From JAGIBJ01 sp032119595 (GTDB taxonomy: Bacteria; Actinomycetota; Thermoleophilia; Solirubrobacterales; Solirubrobacteraceae), in assembly GCA_032119595.1 (NCBI GenBank), contig JAUMBQ010000003.1:1-64000 (forward strand): a stretch of DNA of 64,000 nt. Reading direction: 5' to 3'. Positions 32,964-40,463 of this stretch are shown here, piece after piece. Position numbers and translations under genes: made by a program. A model generated the notes under the pieces. The model worked only from the letters and a program-made list of their open reading frames with translations. It searched no databases and was not told the origin of the DNA. The number at the start of each line of letters is the position of its first letter. Positions within the stretch are counted from its first letter, which is position 1.

Positions 32964-33650
32964 CTACGCCTGCACGAGCGGGCCGCGGCCGCGCACGAGG
33001 TCGCGGAGCGCGTCGACGGTGACGCCGTCGAGCGAGTCGATGATGGTCCGGCCCGGCATGTCGACGACCTTGGCTACGTGTGGAACCGCGACGGTGACGC
33101 AGTCTGCGGCTTCCGCCGAGGCGACGCCGGTCGGCGAGTCCTCGATCGCCACGCAGTCCTGCGGCCGAACGCCGAGGAGCTCTGCACCCAGGAGGTACGG
33201 CTCCGGATGTGGCTTGCCGTGGGTGACCGAGTCCCCGGTCACGATGACTGAGAACGTGCCTTCGGGCAGCTGATCGACGATCGCCATGGCGAGACTGCGG
33301 TACGACATCGTCACGAGCGCGCACGGGATCTCCGCCTCGCGGAGTGCCGCCAAGAGCGCCTGCGCCCCCGGCTGCCAGGGCGTGTGTCGCCCCACCCCGT
33401 CGATCACGCGTTCCAGCAGCCGCTCCACGATCACCGGCGGCTCGAGGTCCACGGCGCCGTATTCGCGAATGTAAGCCGCGGCGGCGAGCAGGTCGCTGCC
33501 GACGAGGGCGTGGGCGTGCGCGTCCGACCACGTTCCGCCAAACGATTCAACGAGATCATATTCGGCCTGGATCCAGTAGGGCTCGGTGTCGACCAGTGTG
33601 CCGTCCATGTCCCACAGGACGGCGGCGAGTTCTGGCGACGGTTCCGGCAT
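32964..33650 (-). CDS. HAD-superfamily phosphatase (beta-phosphoglucomutase-like)
   Basis: A 228-residue subfamily IA HAD hydrolase that dephosphorylates or isomerises small phosphometabolites. Motif I is VLWDMDGTLVDTEP (nucleophile and acid/base Asp), motif II is ALVTMS, motif III the Lys in HGKPHPEPYLLGAELLG, and motif IV is CVAIEDSPTGVASAEAA. The cap domain is the four-helix C1 type, as in phosphoglucomutase and 2-deoxyglucose-6-phosphatase relatives. ATG at 33650 is preferred over 33659 because TTGGAT lies 7 nt upstream. It is divergent from the DUF2809-like gene. Confidence 0.92.
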   Translation of the reverse strand: MPEPSPELAAVLWDMDGTLVDTEPYWIQAEYDLVESFGGTWSDAHAHALVGSDLLAAAAYIREYGAVDLEPPVIVERLLERVIDGVGRHTPWQPGAQALLAALREAEIPCALVTMSYRSLAMAIVDQLPEGTFSVIVTGDSVTHGKPHPEPYLLGAELLGVRPQDCVAIEDSPTGVASAEAADCVTVAVPHVAKVVDMPGRTIIDSLDGVTVDALRDLVRGRGPLVQA

Positions 33651-33657
33651 GCCACGC

Positions 33658-33663
33658 ATCCAA
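33658..33663 (-). promoter_or_regulatory. -10 element of the HAD gene
   Basis: TTGGAT on the minus strand, 7 nt before the ATG at 33650; it overlaps the alternative start codon. Confidence 0.35.
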
Positions 33664-33691
33664 GCACGACCCCCTGCGAGAGTGGACGCCG

Positions 33692-34054
33692 GTGCAGCGA
33701 CGACGAACCCATTTGGCGCTCGCGATCCCCCTGGTCGTGGTCGTCGGCCTCGCTGCACGCTTCGCGCTCGACGGCGCCGTCGCCGACGCCGCCGGTGGCG
33801 CCTTCTACACCGCGCTCGTCTACCTCCTCATCGCGTTCGCCCGACCGACCTGGCCGCCACTCACGGTCGGCCTCGCGGCGTTCGGGTTCTCGTTCGCGAT
33901 CGAGTGCTTCCAGCTGACCTCGATACCCGGCGACCTCGCCGACCGCTGGTCGCCAGTGCGCCTCGTCCTCGGCCGCTCCTTCGCCGCCGCAGACATCCCG
34001 GCCTACGCGGTCGGTGCGGTCGCAGCGGTCGCCATCGATCGCCGCACCCAGTAG
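33692..34054 (+). CDS. DUF2809-like small membrane protein
   Basis: A 120-residue protein with four hydrophobic segments. The pattern THLALAIPLVVVVGLAARF...GGAFYTALVYLLIAFARP, then GFSFAIECFQL and a C-terminal GRSFAAADIPAYAVGAV matches the DUF2809 family, whose function is unknown. The IECFQL...DIPAY residues are the family landmark. Start GTG at 33692; translation from further upstream would run antisense to the HAD gene. A 121-residue membrane protein gene follows. Confidence 0.78.
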   Translation: MQRRRTHLALAIPLVVVVGLAARFALDGAVADAAGGAFYTALVYLLIAFARPTWPPLTVGLAAFGFSFAIECFQLTSIPGDLADRWSPVRLVLGRSFAAADIPAYAVGAVAAVAIDRRTQ

Positions 34055-34126
34055 GGCTGCCAGACGCCTTCGTCCATTCAGCCAGCGGACTGCGCTCGGT
34101 GCTCGGAGGCGCCGAACTTCGTAGCA

Positions 34127-34492
34127 ATGCCTCCTGCCCACTCCGTGTCGTTCACGCGGCCACCAACGCCGCTTGCACGTGCCAAACGGGCCGCCTCGGC
34201 GCCCTGGGGCTTTCTGCGCTGGATGTTCCGCGCTGGCGTTGGCCCGTCGGTGCGGTGGGCGCCGGTCTGCATCGGCGTGTGGCTGATCGCCGGTGCACCC
34301 GGCGAGCGCTACGAATCGACACCATCGCTTCAGGGCGACGAACGCGTGATCGCCGCGATCATCGGCGTCGGCTTGATCGTCGGCCTGTTCTGGGTCTGGC
34401 TCACGATGGTGAGAGGAACGAGCGACGACGAGTCGCGGCGAAGCGCCCGGCAGCGCCGTCGCGACCGGCGGGGCCCGAGCCGCGACGGCTAG
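34127..34492 (+). CDS. Small membrane protein
   Basis: A 121-residue protein with an Arg-rich N-terminal region and two hydrophobic helices (~40-57 and ~72-92), ending in a strongly basic tail (RRSARQRRRDRRG). No family is recognised. It lies between the DUF2809-like gene and efp on the same strand. It could be a membrane-anchored nucleic acid-associated protein, but that is guesswork from charge alone. Confidence 0.5.
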   Translation: MPPAHSVSFTRPPTPLARAKRAASAPWGFLRWMFRAGVGPSVRWAPVCIGVWLIAGAPGERYESTPSLQGDERVIAAIIGVGLIVGLFWVWLTMVRGTSDDESRRSARQRRRDRRGPSRDG

Positions 34493-34573
34493 GATTGCCG
34501 GAGTTCGCCGTCCGGGCGCCCCACGGCGACCGATCAGCGAAGTTCTAGAAACCGCTTATTTGCAGGACTTTTC

Positions 34574-35134
34574 GTGCTCTCGACGAATCAATTCAAGAAC
34601 GGCAACCACATCGAGGTTGAGGGGACGATCTTCAAGATCATCGAGTTCCAGCACGTCAAGCCGGGCAAGGGGCCGGCGTTCGTGCGGACCAAGCTGCGTC
34701 GCATCAGCGACTCGGCGGTGATCGACAAGACGTTCCGCGCCGGTGAGAAGTTCCGCTCGGTGCACACCGAATCACGCAAGATGCAGTACCTCTACGAGGA
34801 CGGCACCGGCGCGCACTTCATGGACAACGAGAGCTACGAGCAGCTCGAGGTGCCGCTGTCGTCGGTGGCCGAATCACTGAAGTGGATCAAGCCGAACGAG
34901 GCCGTTGACCTGCTGTTCGTCGACGGCGCCCCGGGCGACATCAACCTGCCGGCCTCCGTCGAGCTCGAAGTCACGTTCACCGAGCCGGGCCTGCGCGGCG
35001 ACACCGCCTCCGGCGGCGGCAGCAAGCCGGCCACGCTGGAGACCGGCGCGCAGATCAACGTGCCGCTCTTCATCAACATCGGCGAGAAGATCAAGGTCCA
35101 GACCGACACCGGCTCGTACATGTCGCGCGCCTAA
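34574..35134 (+). CDS. efp: Elongation factor P
   Basis: Relieves ribosome stalling at polyproline, relevant here because many encoded proteins are proline-rich. The 186-residue three-domain protein starts with the KOW-like domain I (STNQFKNGNHIEVEGTIFKIIEFQHVKPGKGPAFVRTKL). The modified lysine is expected at Lys32 in the PGKG loop. Domains II and III follow, ending IKVQTDTGSYMSRA. GTG at 34574 has AGGA 6 nt upstream, a real Shine-Dalgarno sequence. A weak hairpin follows the stop codon. Confidence 0.97.
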   Translation: MLSTNQFKNGNHIEVEGTIFKIIEFQHVKPGKGPAFVRTKLRRISDSAVIDKTFRAGEKFRSVHTESRKMQYLYEDGTGAHFMDNESYEQLEVPLSSVAESLKWIKPNEAVDLLFVDGAPGDINLPASVELEVTFTEPGLRGDTASGGGSKPATLETGAQINVPLFINIGEKIKVQTDTGSYMSRA

Positions 35135-35146
35135 CGCACGCGCGAC

Positions 35147-35183
35147 GGCGGTCCAGCAGCGAGCACGTGCTGCCGCGACCGCC
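35147..35183 (+). terminator. Possible terminator of efp
   Basis: GGCGGTC/GACCGCC outer and CAGCA/TGCTG inner stems with a four-base bulge, 12 nt after the efp stop codon. No T-run follows. Confidence 0.4.
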
Positions 35184-35252
35184 TGAAATCGGGGCCGGAG
35201 CCGACGCGAAGCCTCGCCCCTGACCTCGCGCTCGACTCCGCCCCCGCCTCGC

Positions 35253-36269
35253 TCAGCGCGACGTGCGGGGCAGCAGCGGGTCGATCCAGGCCGTGCGGCG
35301 ATCGAGCGCTTCGACGTACTCGTTGAGCTGGGTGATCGCCACCGAGATGGCACCGAGTTCGCCGCCGATTCGGTCGACGCCAGCAGGCAGCGTGTTGACG
35401 CTTCCGCCCAGCTGCGCGACCTGCGCGCTCAGCTCCGTCAACCGCTGATCGAGCGAACCGAGCGAGGAGAGCTGCGTCGACAGGCCGGCGATGCGGGCAT
35501 CGAGACTGTCGAGCTTGGCGAGGCTCGTGGAGACATCCGCGAGCTTGGTATCCATCCGGTCAAGGGCCGCCAGACGCGTCTGGAGCGCGACGATGTGCTC
35601 GTCGACCGCCGCCAGCTTGTCGAGCGCCTTCAGGCTGCCCGCGACGCCAGCAAGGCTCTCATCGACCTTGCCGAGACTGCGATCGACGCTACCGAGCTTC
35701 TTCAGCTCCGTCTTGACGCCGCCGAGCGCGTGGAGCTGCTCCTCCATGCTCTTGAGGGCGCTGAGCTGCTCGTCGACGCTGCTGAGCGCTCCGAGCTGCT
35801 GATTCATGGTGCCGAGCAGTCCGAGCTGCTGCTCGACGCTGTCGAGCGCCGCAAGCTGCGTCTCCATGCCGTCGAGGCCGGTGAGTTCCTCGCGAACGCC
35901 GACCAGCTGCGCCTGCATCCCCGGCAATGCCCGGAGGGAGCGGCTCACCCGCGGCATCGCGGCCCCCACCTCAACGAGCTGGGCGTCGGTGGCGCCCGCG
36001 AAGGTCGCCAGCGTGCCCTGCATCGTCGTGAGATCGCCAGACATCGAGTGCGTGGTCGTGACCGTCTGCGGGAGCGTGTCGAGCTGTTTGCGCACACCCT
36101 CGATCGTGTTCGCCATTCCGACGAACAGGAAGCCCGACGCGACGATGAGCGCCAGGACGAACGCGCCCACGAGGAGCAACAAGCCACGGACCGGGACGGA
36201 AAGCGACGCAAGCGTCACGGCCGGGTCACCGGTGGCTTTGGGATGGCGGACGCTTGTGGCGATCATCAT
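35253..36269 (-). CDS. Membrane-anchored coiled-coil protein
   Basis: A 338-residue protein with one N-terminal membrane helix (residues ~28-52, GLLLLVGAFVLALIVASGFLFVG) followed by a long extracytoplasmic or cytoplasmic rod. The rod is built of ~13-14-residue near-repeats such as LDSVEQQLGLLGTMNQQLGALSSVDEQLSALKSMEEQLHAL, a regular coiled coil. Topology was not resolved. It resembles methyl-accepting or spectrin-like rods only in periodicity. ATG at 36269 is preferred; TACGGT lies 6 nt upstream. The first of the two adjacent ATGs is taken. Confidence 0.75.
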   Translation of the reverse strand: MMIATSVRHPKATGDPAVTLASLSVPVRGLLLLVGAFVLALIVASGFLFVGMANTIEGVRKQLDTLPQTVTTTHSMSGDLTTMQGTLATFAGATDAQLVEVGAAMPRVSRSLRALPGMQAQLVGVREELTGLDGMETQLAALDSVEQQLGLLGTMNQQLGALSSVDEQLSALKSMEEQLHALGGVKTELKKLGSVDRSLGKVDESLAGVAGSLKALDKLAAVDEHIVALQTRLAALDRMDTKLADVSTSLAKLDSLDARIAGLSTQLSSLGSLDQRLTELSAQVAQLGGSVNTLPAGVDRIGGELGAISVAITQLNEYVEALDRRTAWIDPLLPRTSR

Positions 36270-36275
36270 TACATG

Positions 36276-36281
36276 ACCGTA
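36276..36281 (-). promoter_or_regulatory. -10 element of the coiled-coil protein gene
   Basis: TACGGT on the minus strand, 6 nt before the ATG at 36269. The surrounding 36270-36571 is gene-free. Confidence 0.4.
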
Positions 36282-36468
36282 ACCTCGCGCACATGCCCGC
36301 CAGGTGGCCACCGTCACAGCCAGACGAGGTCTGCGGCAAACCCCGCGCCCCGGTTGCGGGACACGTGCAATGCCGGCGACCCTCAACCCACTGGGTGCGG
36401 CTGCGGTGCAATCTGGACCCGCAACGGCGAGCCTGCACGTGCAGTCCGGACGCCCCTAAAACGACCGG

Positions 36469-36510
36469 CTGCGGCTACACCTCGCCCGAATCAACGAGGT
36501 GCAGCCGCAG
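36469..36510 (-). terminator. Intrinsic terminator of the Cys-repeat protein gene
   Basis: A 16-bp stem with one mismatch (36469-36484 with 36495-36510, 10-nt loop). On the minus strand it is followed within a few bases by GTTTTAG. The rest of 36270-36571 holds nothing recognised. Confidence 0.7.
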
Positions 36511-36571
36511 GATCCGCCAGCCAGGGGAGTTTGGTGGCCCCGAAGATGGCCACCGCTTGTTGGGGGAAGTG

Positions 36572-37114
36572 TTACGGGGTCGTGGCGGGCGTCGTGGGCG
36601 CCGGCGTGGTCGGAGCAGGCGTCGTCGCGGCCGGGGTGGTGCCCGGGGTGGTCGGCGCGGGGGTCGGGGTCGGGGACGGCGACGGCGACGGCGTAGCGGC
36701 CTTCAGCTTGGCGGCGGCCTTCACGCACGCGCTAAACGGCGTGCCCTTCTGACCGGCGACCTTCTTCTTGCTCACGCCCTTGCAGGCCTGGCCGGGGCTC
36801 TTGGCTTCACCGTTGGCGAGCTTCGCCATGGCGGTGACGCACTGGCTGAACGGCGTGCCCTTCGCGCCCTTGACGTGCTTCTTGGACGCGTCGGCACAGT
36901 AGACGCCGTAGGCCTTGGCCTTGTCGGCGTGCTTGGCCTTCGGTCCCGGGGTCTTCGCGGGCGTGGTGGCGGCGGGCGTGGTGGCCGGGGTCGTGCCCTG
37001 GTTGCCCTTCCCGTTGCCGTTGCCGTTTCCGTTGCCGTTCCCTGCAGCGAGGGCGATGGACGGAATCATGAGAGCGATCGCAGCGCTGAAAGTGGCGATG
37101 TTGCGTGAGGTCAT
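36572..37114 (-). CDS. Secreted protein with duplicated Cys motif and Pro/Thr tail
   Basis: A 180-residue exported protein with signal peptide ending LAA (~1-24). It begins with Gly-Asn repeats (GNGNGNGNGNGKG), then has two similar ~30-residue units, one with GVYCADASKKHVKGAKGTPFSQCV and one with ACKGVSKKKVAGQKGTPFSACV, each with two cysteines and GTPFSxCV. A TTPAATTPAPTTP tail ends the protein. The duplicated unit looks like a small disulfide-bonded domain; no known family matched. It begins 36 nt after the ECF sigma gene stop on the same strand, so it is probably co-transcribed with it. Confidence 0.75.
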   Translation of the reverse strand: MTSRNIATFSAAIALMIPSIALAAGNGNGNGNGNGKGNQGTTPATTPAATTPAKTPGPKAKHADKAKAYGVYCADASKKHVKGAKGTPFSQCVTAMAKLANGEAKSPGQACKGVSKKKVAGQKGTPFSACVKAAAKLKAATPSPSPSPTPTPAPTTPGTTPAATTPAPTTPAPTTPATTP

Positions 37115-37150
37115 GGGGAGTCAACGCCCCGACCGCTCGAAGGTCAGGTG

Positions 37151-38764
37151 CTACTTCGCCGAGCGTCCAGATTCGCGTCCAGAGGCGGTATCGGATGCGG
37201 CCGAACCTTCGCCAGCAGGATCGACCGCGGGGGCGCTCTCGGCGTTGGTCGCGCCACTCGTAGCGCTGCCCGCAGCGGCCTCCGGAACGCTGGCGCCCGA
37301 GTCCCCCGTGGACGACGAGGCCGGCGGGTCGGCCTTGGCCGGTTTGGTCGACCCGCCGCTCGGCGGGTCAGCCTTCGCCGGCGCTTTGGTACTGGCTGGG
37401 GGCTTTTGGCTGCCCTTGCTCGAGGATGAGGATGACGACGAGGACTTCGTCTTCGCGCGATCCGACTTGCGCTTCGCGGCTGCCTTCTTTGTGGTCTCTG
37501 CCTTCGCCTTTGCCTTGGCCTTCGCTCGCGCCGCGGCCGAGACCGAGGCACCAGGGGCCGACGAGGACGTGCCTCTCGCTTCGGCCTTTGCTTCCCCCGC
37601 CGCCTTGGCGTCGGCGGCGGTCTTGGCCCTCGCCTCGGCGTCCGGCGTGGTGGAACTTGGGGTGGTCGCGGGAGTCGATCCGGCGGGCGTGGTCGGGTGT
37701 GCGCCCACCGAGGACTTGGACCCGACGGGGGCAGCGCCGGCCGCACCGGCCGCACCCTGACCGCCCCCATTGGCGCCTGGCGCCGCGGGTTCTACGGTCT
37801 GCGGAGTCCCGCCGGAGCGCGTGGCGACCGCGGCGATGCTGGTGCCGCCCACCGCGACGGCGCCAACCGTCGCCGCGACCGCCAGCTTGCTCATGACGAG
37901 GCCGCTGAGCCCGCCGGTCGACAGCACCCCGCCGGCTCCGCTGGTGGCAGCGGTCGCGGCGACCGCGCCCTTTGCACCTGGGAACAGGTGGGCAAGCAGC
38001 GACGCCGACACCGCAAGCGGAAGCGCGGGCGCGAGGGCCGCAAGGCGCTCTGGCCGGGCCGTGAGCGCGGCGTCAAAGGCCGCGCAGGAAGAACAGTCGG
38101 CAAGATGCGCACGCATGCGTCGCGAGCGCCGAACGCGCCCGTCGCCGTCGGACAGCGTCTGCTGGACCTCAGCGCAAACCATCGCGCGTCCTTCCGAGCA
38201 TTCCAGCAGGCCACGGCGCGCTTCGAAGATCGTCTGCTTGACGGCTCGTCCGGAGGTCCCGAGCACCGAGCCGATCTCGTCGTGCCCCATCCCGCTGAGT
38301 TCCCTGAGCACGAGCGCCTGGCGCTGACGCTCGGGGAGTTCGGCCAGGTCCTTCCAAAGCTGTTCGACCGCTTCGTTGCGCTCGGCCGTCTCGGGCACCG
38401 ACGAGGCCCCCGCCGTGCGCGCGGCTGCGGCCAGCGACGCGTCGTCGAGTTCCACGGTGGTCCGCTCGCGCCGGAACCGGCTGATGGCTTCGTTGTGCGC
38501 GATGCGAAAGAGCCAGGGGCGCAGCTCGAAGTCGCGCTCCTCGTGGACGAGCGACTCCATCGCGCGCGTCATGGAACTCTGCATCACGTCCTCGGCGGCA
38601 TGCGGGTCGCGCACGATCGACAGGACGTACCGATAGAGCTCGGCTTGGCAGCTGCGATAGACCGACTCGAATCGCGCCGGATCGGCCGCCACCTGCGTGG
38701 AGCGTGTCGCGACGCGGCGTCCCGCCCCAGCCACACGCCAGGCTCCGGTGGTCGATCGAGTCAT
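37151..38764 (-). CDS. ECF sigma factor fused to zinc-finger, TM helix and long tail
   Basis: A 537-residue protein. Residues ~30-103 form sigma region 2 (FESVYRSCQAELYRYV...DVMQSSMTRAMES...RPWLFRIAHNEAISRFRRER). Residues ~130-190 form region 4 (LPERQRQALVLRELSGMGHDEIGSVLGTSGRAVKQTIFEARRGL). An anti-sigma-type HC2 motif follows (Cys197, His220, Cys224, Cys227). A membrane helix at ~290-315 separates it from a ~220-residue Ala/Lys/Ser/Pro tail, basic and disordered, presumably outside the cell. This single-chain sigma/anti-sigma architecture occurs in some actinobacterial ECF groups. Activation would need release from the membrane. The downstream secreted Cys protein is a plausible target or partner. 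Confidence 0.88.
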   Translation of the reverse strand: MTRSTTGAWRVAGAGRRVATRSTQVAADPARFESVYRSCQAELYRYVLSIVRDPHAAEDVMQSSMTRAMESLVHEERDFELRPWLFRIAHNEAISRFRRERTTVELDDASLAAAARTAGASSVPETAERNEAVEQLWKDLAELPERQRQALVLRELSGMGHDEIGSVLGTSGRAVKQTIFEARRGLLECSEGRAMVCAEVQQTLSDGDGRVRRSRRMRAHLADCSSCAAFDAALTARPERLAALAPALPLAVSASLLAHLFPGAKGAVAATAATSGAGGVLSTGGLSGLVMSKLAVAATVGAVAVGGTSIAAVATRSGGTPQTVEPAAPGANGGGQGAAGAAGAAPVGSKSSVGAHPTTPAGSTPATTPSSTTPDAEARAKTAADAKAAGEAKAEARGTSSSAPGASVSAAARAKAKAKAKAETTKKAAAKRKSDRAKTKSSSSSSSSSKGSQKPPASTKAPAKADPPSGGSTKPAKADPPASSSTGDSGASVPEAAAGSATSGATNAESAPAVDPAGEGSAASDTASGRESGRSAK

Positions 38765-38827
38765 CCTTCACCCATCGTCAACGCTGGAGTCGTCCTGAAG
38801 TCAGGTGCCACTTCGCGCCAACGACGT

Positions 38828-39925
38828 TCAGTCGACGACGGCGGCCTCGCGCGGCAGGCTCGTGAGGATGCGCGGAGCGCCGTCCGTGACGACGACCAAC
38901 TCCTCGACGCGCACGCCGAACTGCCCGGGCAGGTACACGCCGGGCTCGACCGTGACGATGTTGCCGGCCGCCAGCGTCGACTGGGACCGCGGTGAGAGAT
39001 TCGGGCCTTCGTGGACCTCGAGCCCAACGCCATGCCCGAGGCCGTGGCCGAAGTGATCGCCGTGTCCAGCGTCGGCGATGAGCTCGCGTGCCAGGGCATC
39101 GACGGTCTTGCCGTCGGCCCCCGCGGTGATCGCCGCGAGCGCAACGTCCTGCGCAGCGCGAACAAGCGCGTGCACCTGCTGGCGCTGCTCGTCGACCTCG
39201 CCGGTGGCGACGGTGCGCGTGCAGTCGGAGCAGTAGCCGTCGAGCTGCGCTCCCCAGTCGATCACGACGAGTTCGTTTTTGGGGATCACCACGTCGCGCG
39301 GGTTCGCGTGCGGCAGTGCGCCGTGGGCGCCGGCGGCGATGATCGAGTCGAAGGAGACGGTCTCGGCGCCCATGCGCCGCATGGTGAACTCAAGGTCGAG
39401 GGCGACCTCCTGCTCGGTGCGGCCGACGATCCCGCGCTCGAGGATCGCCTCGCGGAAGGCCGCATCGGCGAGCTGCTGGGCCGCAGCGATCGCCTCGATC
39501 TCCGCCGGCGTCTTGATCGCTCGCAACGCGTCGATGTACCGGGGGCTCGGCACGCGCTTGATGTCGTCGCCGAGGAGGTCGGCGAGCTTGGCGTCCTCAG
39601 CGAGGGTGACCTTCTCCTTCGGGAGGAGGACCTGCCCGACTTCGGCTTCGTGCGCGAGGCCCGCCGCCTTGCCAATGAGGTCTGAGGCGATGACGAGCTC
39701 GAGCCCATCGACGAGGACGTCGCCGGCGGCCGTGAGGTAGCGGAAGTCGGTCACGAGCCACGCAGCCGAGGCGGTGACCGCGACGAGGGCGTTACTGGCG
39801 CTCAGGCCGGTGAGCCAGCGCACGTCGATCAGGTCGGTGACGAACGCGATCGAGTTGCTCGGCAACTGGTCGCGTAGCGCGGCAAGGCGCTCCTGGGTCG
39901 GGTTGGCTGCGGTACTGGTACTCAT
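38828..39925 (-). CDS. pepQ: Xaa-Pro dipeptidase / aminopeptidase (M24)
   Basis: A metallopeptidase cleaving X-Pro bonds. Of 365 residues, the creatinase-like N-terminal domain (~10-135) precedes the pita-bread catalytic domain. Metal ligands are visible as VIDWGAQLDGYCSDCTRTV (two Asp), GHGLGHGVGLEVHEGP (His), and VTVEPGVYLPGQFGVRVEEL (Glu, Glu). In many actinobacteria pepQ lies directly before efp; here it lies in the aro operon but efp is 4 kb away on the other strand. The gene follows aroQ by about 64 nt. Confidence 0.93.
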   Translation of the reverse strand: MSTSTAANPTQERLAALRDQLPSNSIAFVTDLIDVRWLTGLSASNALVAVTASAAWLVTDFRYLTAAGDVLVDGLELVIASDLIGKAAGLAHEAEVGQVLLPKEKVTLAEDAKLADLLGDDIKRVPSPRYIDALRAIKTPAEIEAIAAAQQLADAAFREAILERGIVGRTEQEVALDLEFTMRRMGAETVSFDSIIAAGAHGALPHANPRDVVIPKNELVVIDWGAQLDGYCSDCTRTVATGEVDEQRQQVHALVRAAQDVALAAITAGADGKTVDALARELIADAGHGDHFGHGLGHGVGLEVHEGPNLSPRSQSTLAAGNIVTVEPGVYLPGQFGVRVEELVVVTDGAPRILTSLPREAAVVD

Positions 39926-39989
39926 CGGTCATCACTCATCGTAGGCGGCAGACCACGCGGCACCCGGCCCGCCTGCGCTGGCGCGGTGC

Positions 39990-40463
39990 TCAGCTGGAGG
40001 GACTCGTGGTGCTCTCGGCTGCGCTTGCGGCGTGCGCGCCGAGGAGTTCGAGCGCTTCGCGGTAGCCCTCGGGCCCCTTCCCGGACACCGTCCCGATGCA
40101 GAGGTCGGCGATCACCGACTGGTGGCGCCACGCTTCGCGCGCCATCACGTCGCTGAGGTGCACCTCGACGGCCGGGAGCCGGGTGAGCTCCAGCGCGTCG
40201 TGGATCGCCCACGCGTAGTGGGTCCAAGCGCCGGGGTTGAGGATGATTGCGTCGCCGCGCTCGGGCGCTTTGTGGAGCAGCTCCACGTATTCACCCTCGA
40301 AGTTGGTCTGCTCGAAGATCACGCGGTGGCCGAGCTCGGCCGCGTATTCGCTGATCGTGCCCTCCAGCTCGTTCAGGCTGCCGGACCCGTAATGGCCTGG
40401 GTCGCGCTTCCCGAGTTGGTCCAGGTTCACGCCGTGCAGCACGATCACGCGCAGTCCACTCAT
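39990..40463 (-). CDS. aroQ: Type II 3-dehydroquinate dehydratase
   Basis: Third step of the shikimate pathway, trans-dehydration by the dodecameric type II enzyme. The 157-residue product has VLHGVNLDQLGKRDPGHYGSGSL (active-site loop with Asn, Arg-like residues and Tyr), FEQTNFEGEYVELLH (Asn and Glu), ILNPGAWTHYAWAIHDAL (His) and VEVHLSDVMAREAWRHQSVI. Its ATG overlaps the aroKB stop (ATGA), indicating coupling. Confidence 0.96.
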   Translation of the reverse strand: MSGLRVIVLHGVNLDQLGKRDPGHYGSGSLNELEGTISEYAAELGHRVIFEQTNFEGEYVELLHKAPERGDAIILNPGAWTHYAWAIHDALELTRLPAVEVHLSDVMAREAWRHQSVIADLCIGTVSGKGPEGYREALELLGAHAASAAESTTSPSS

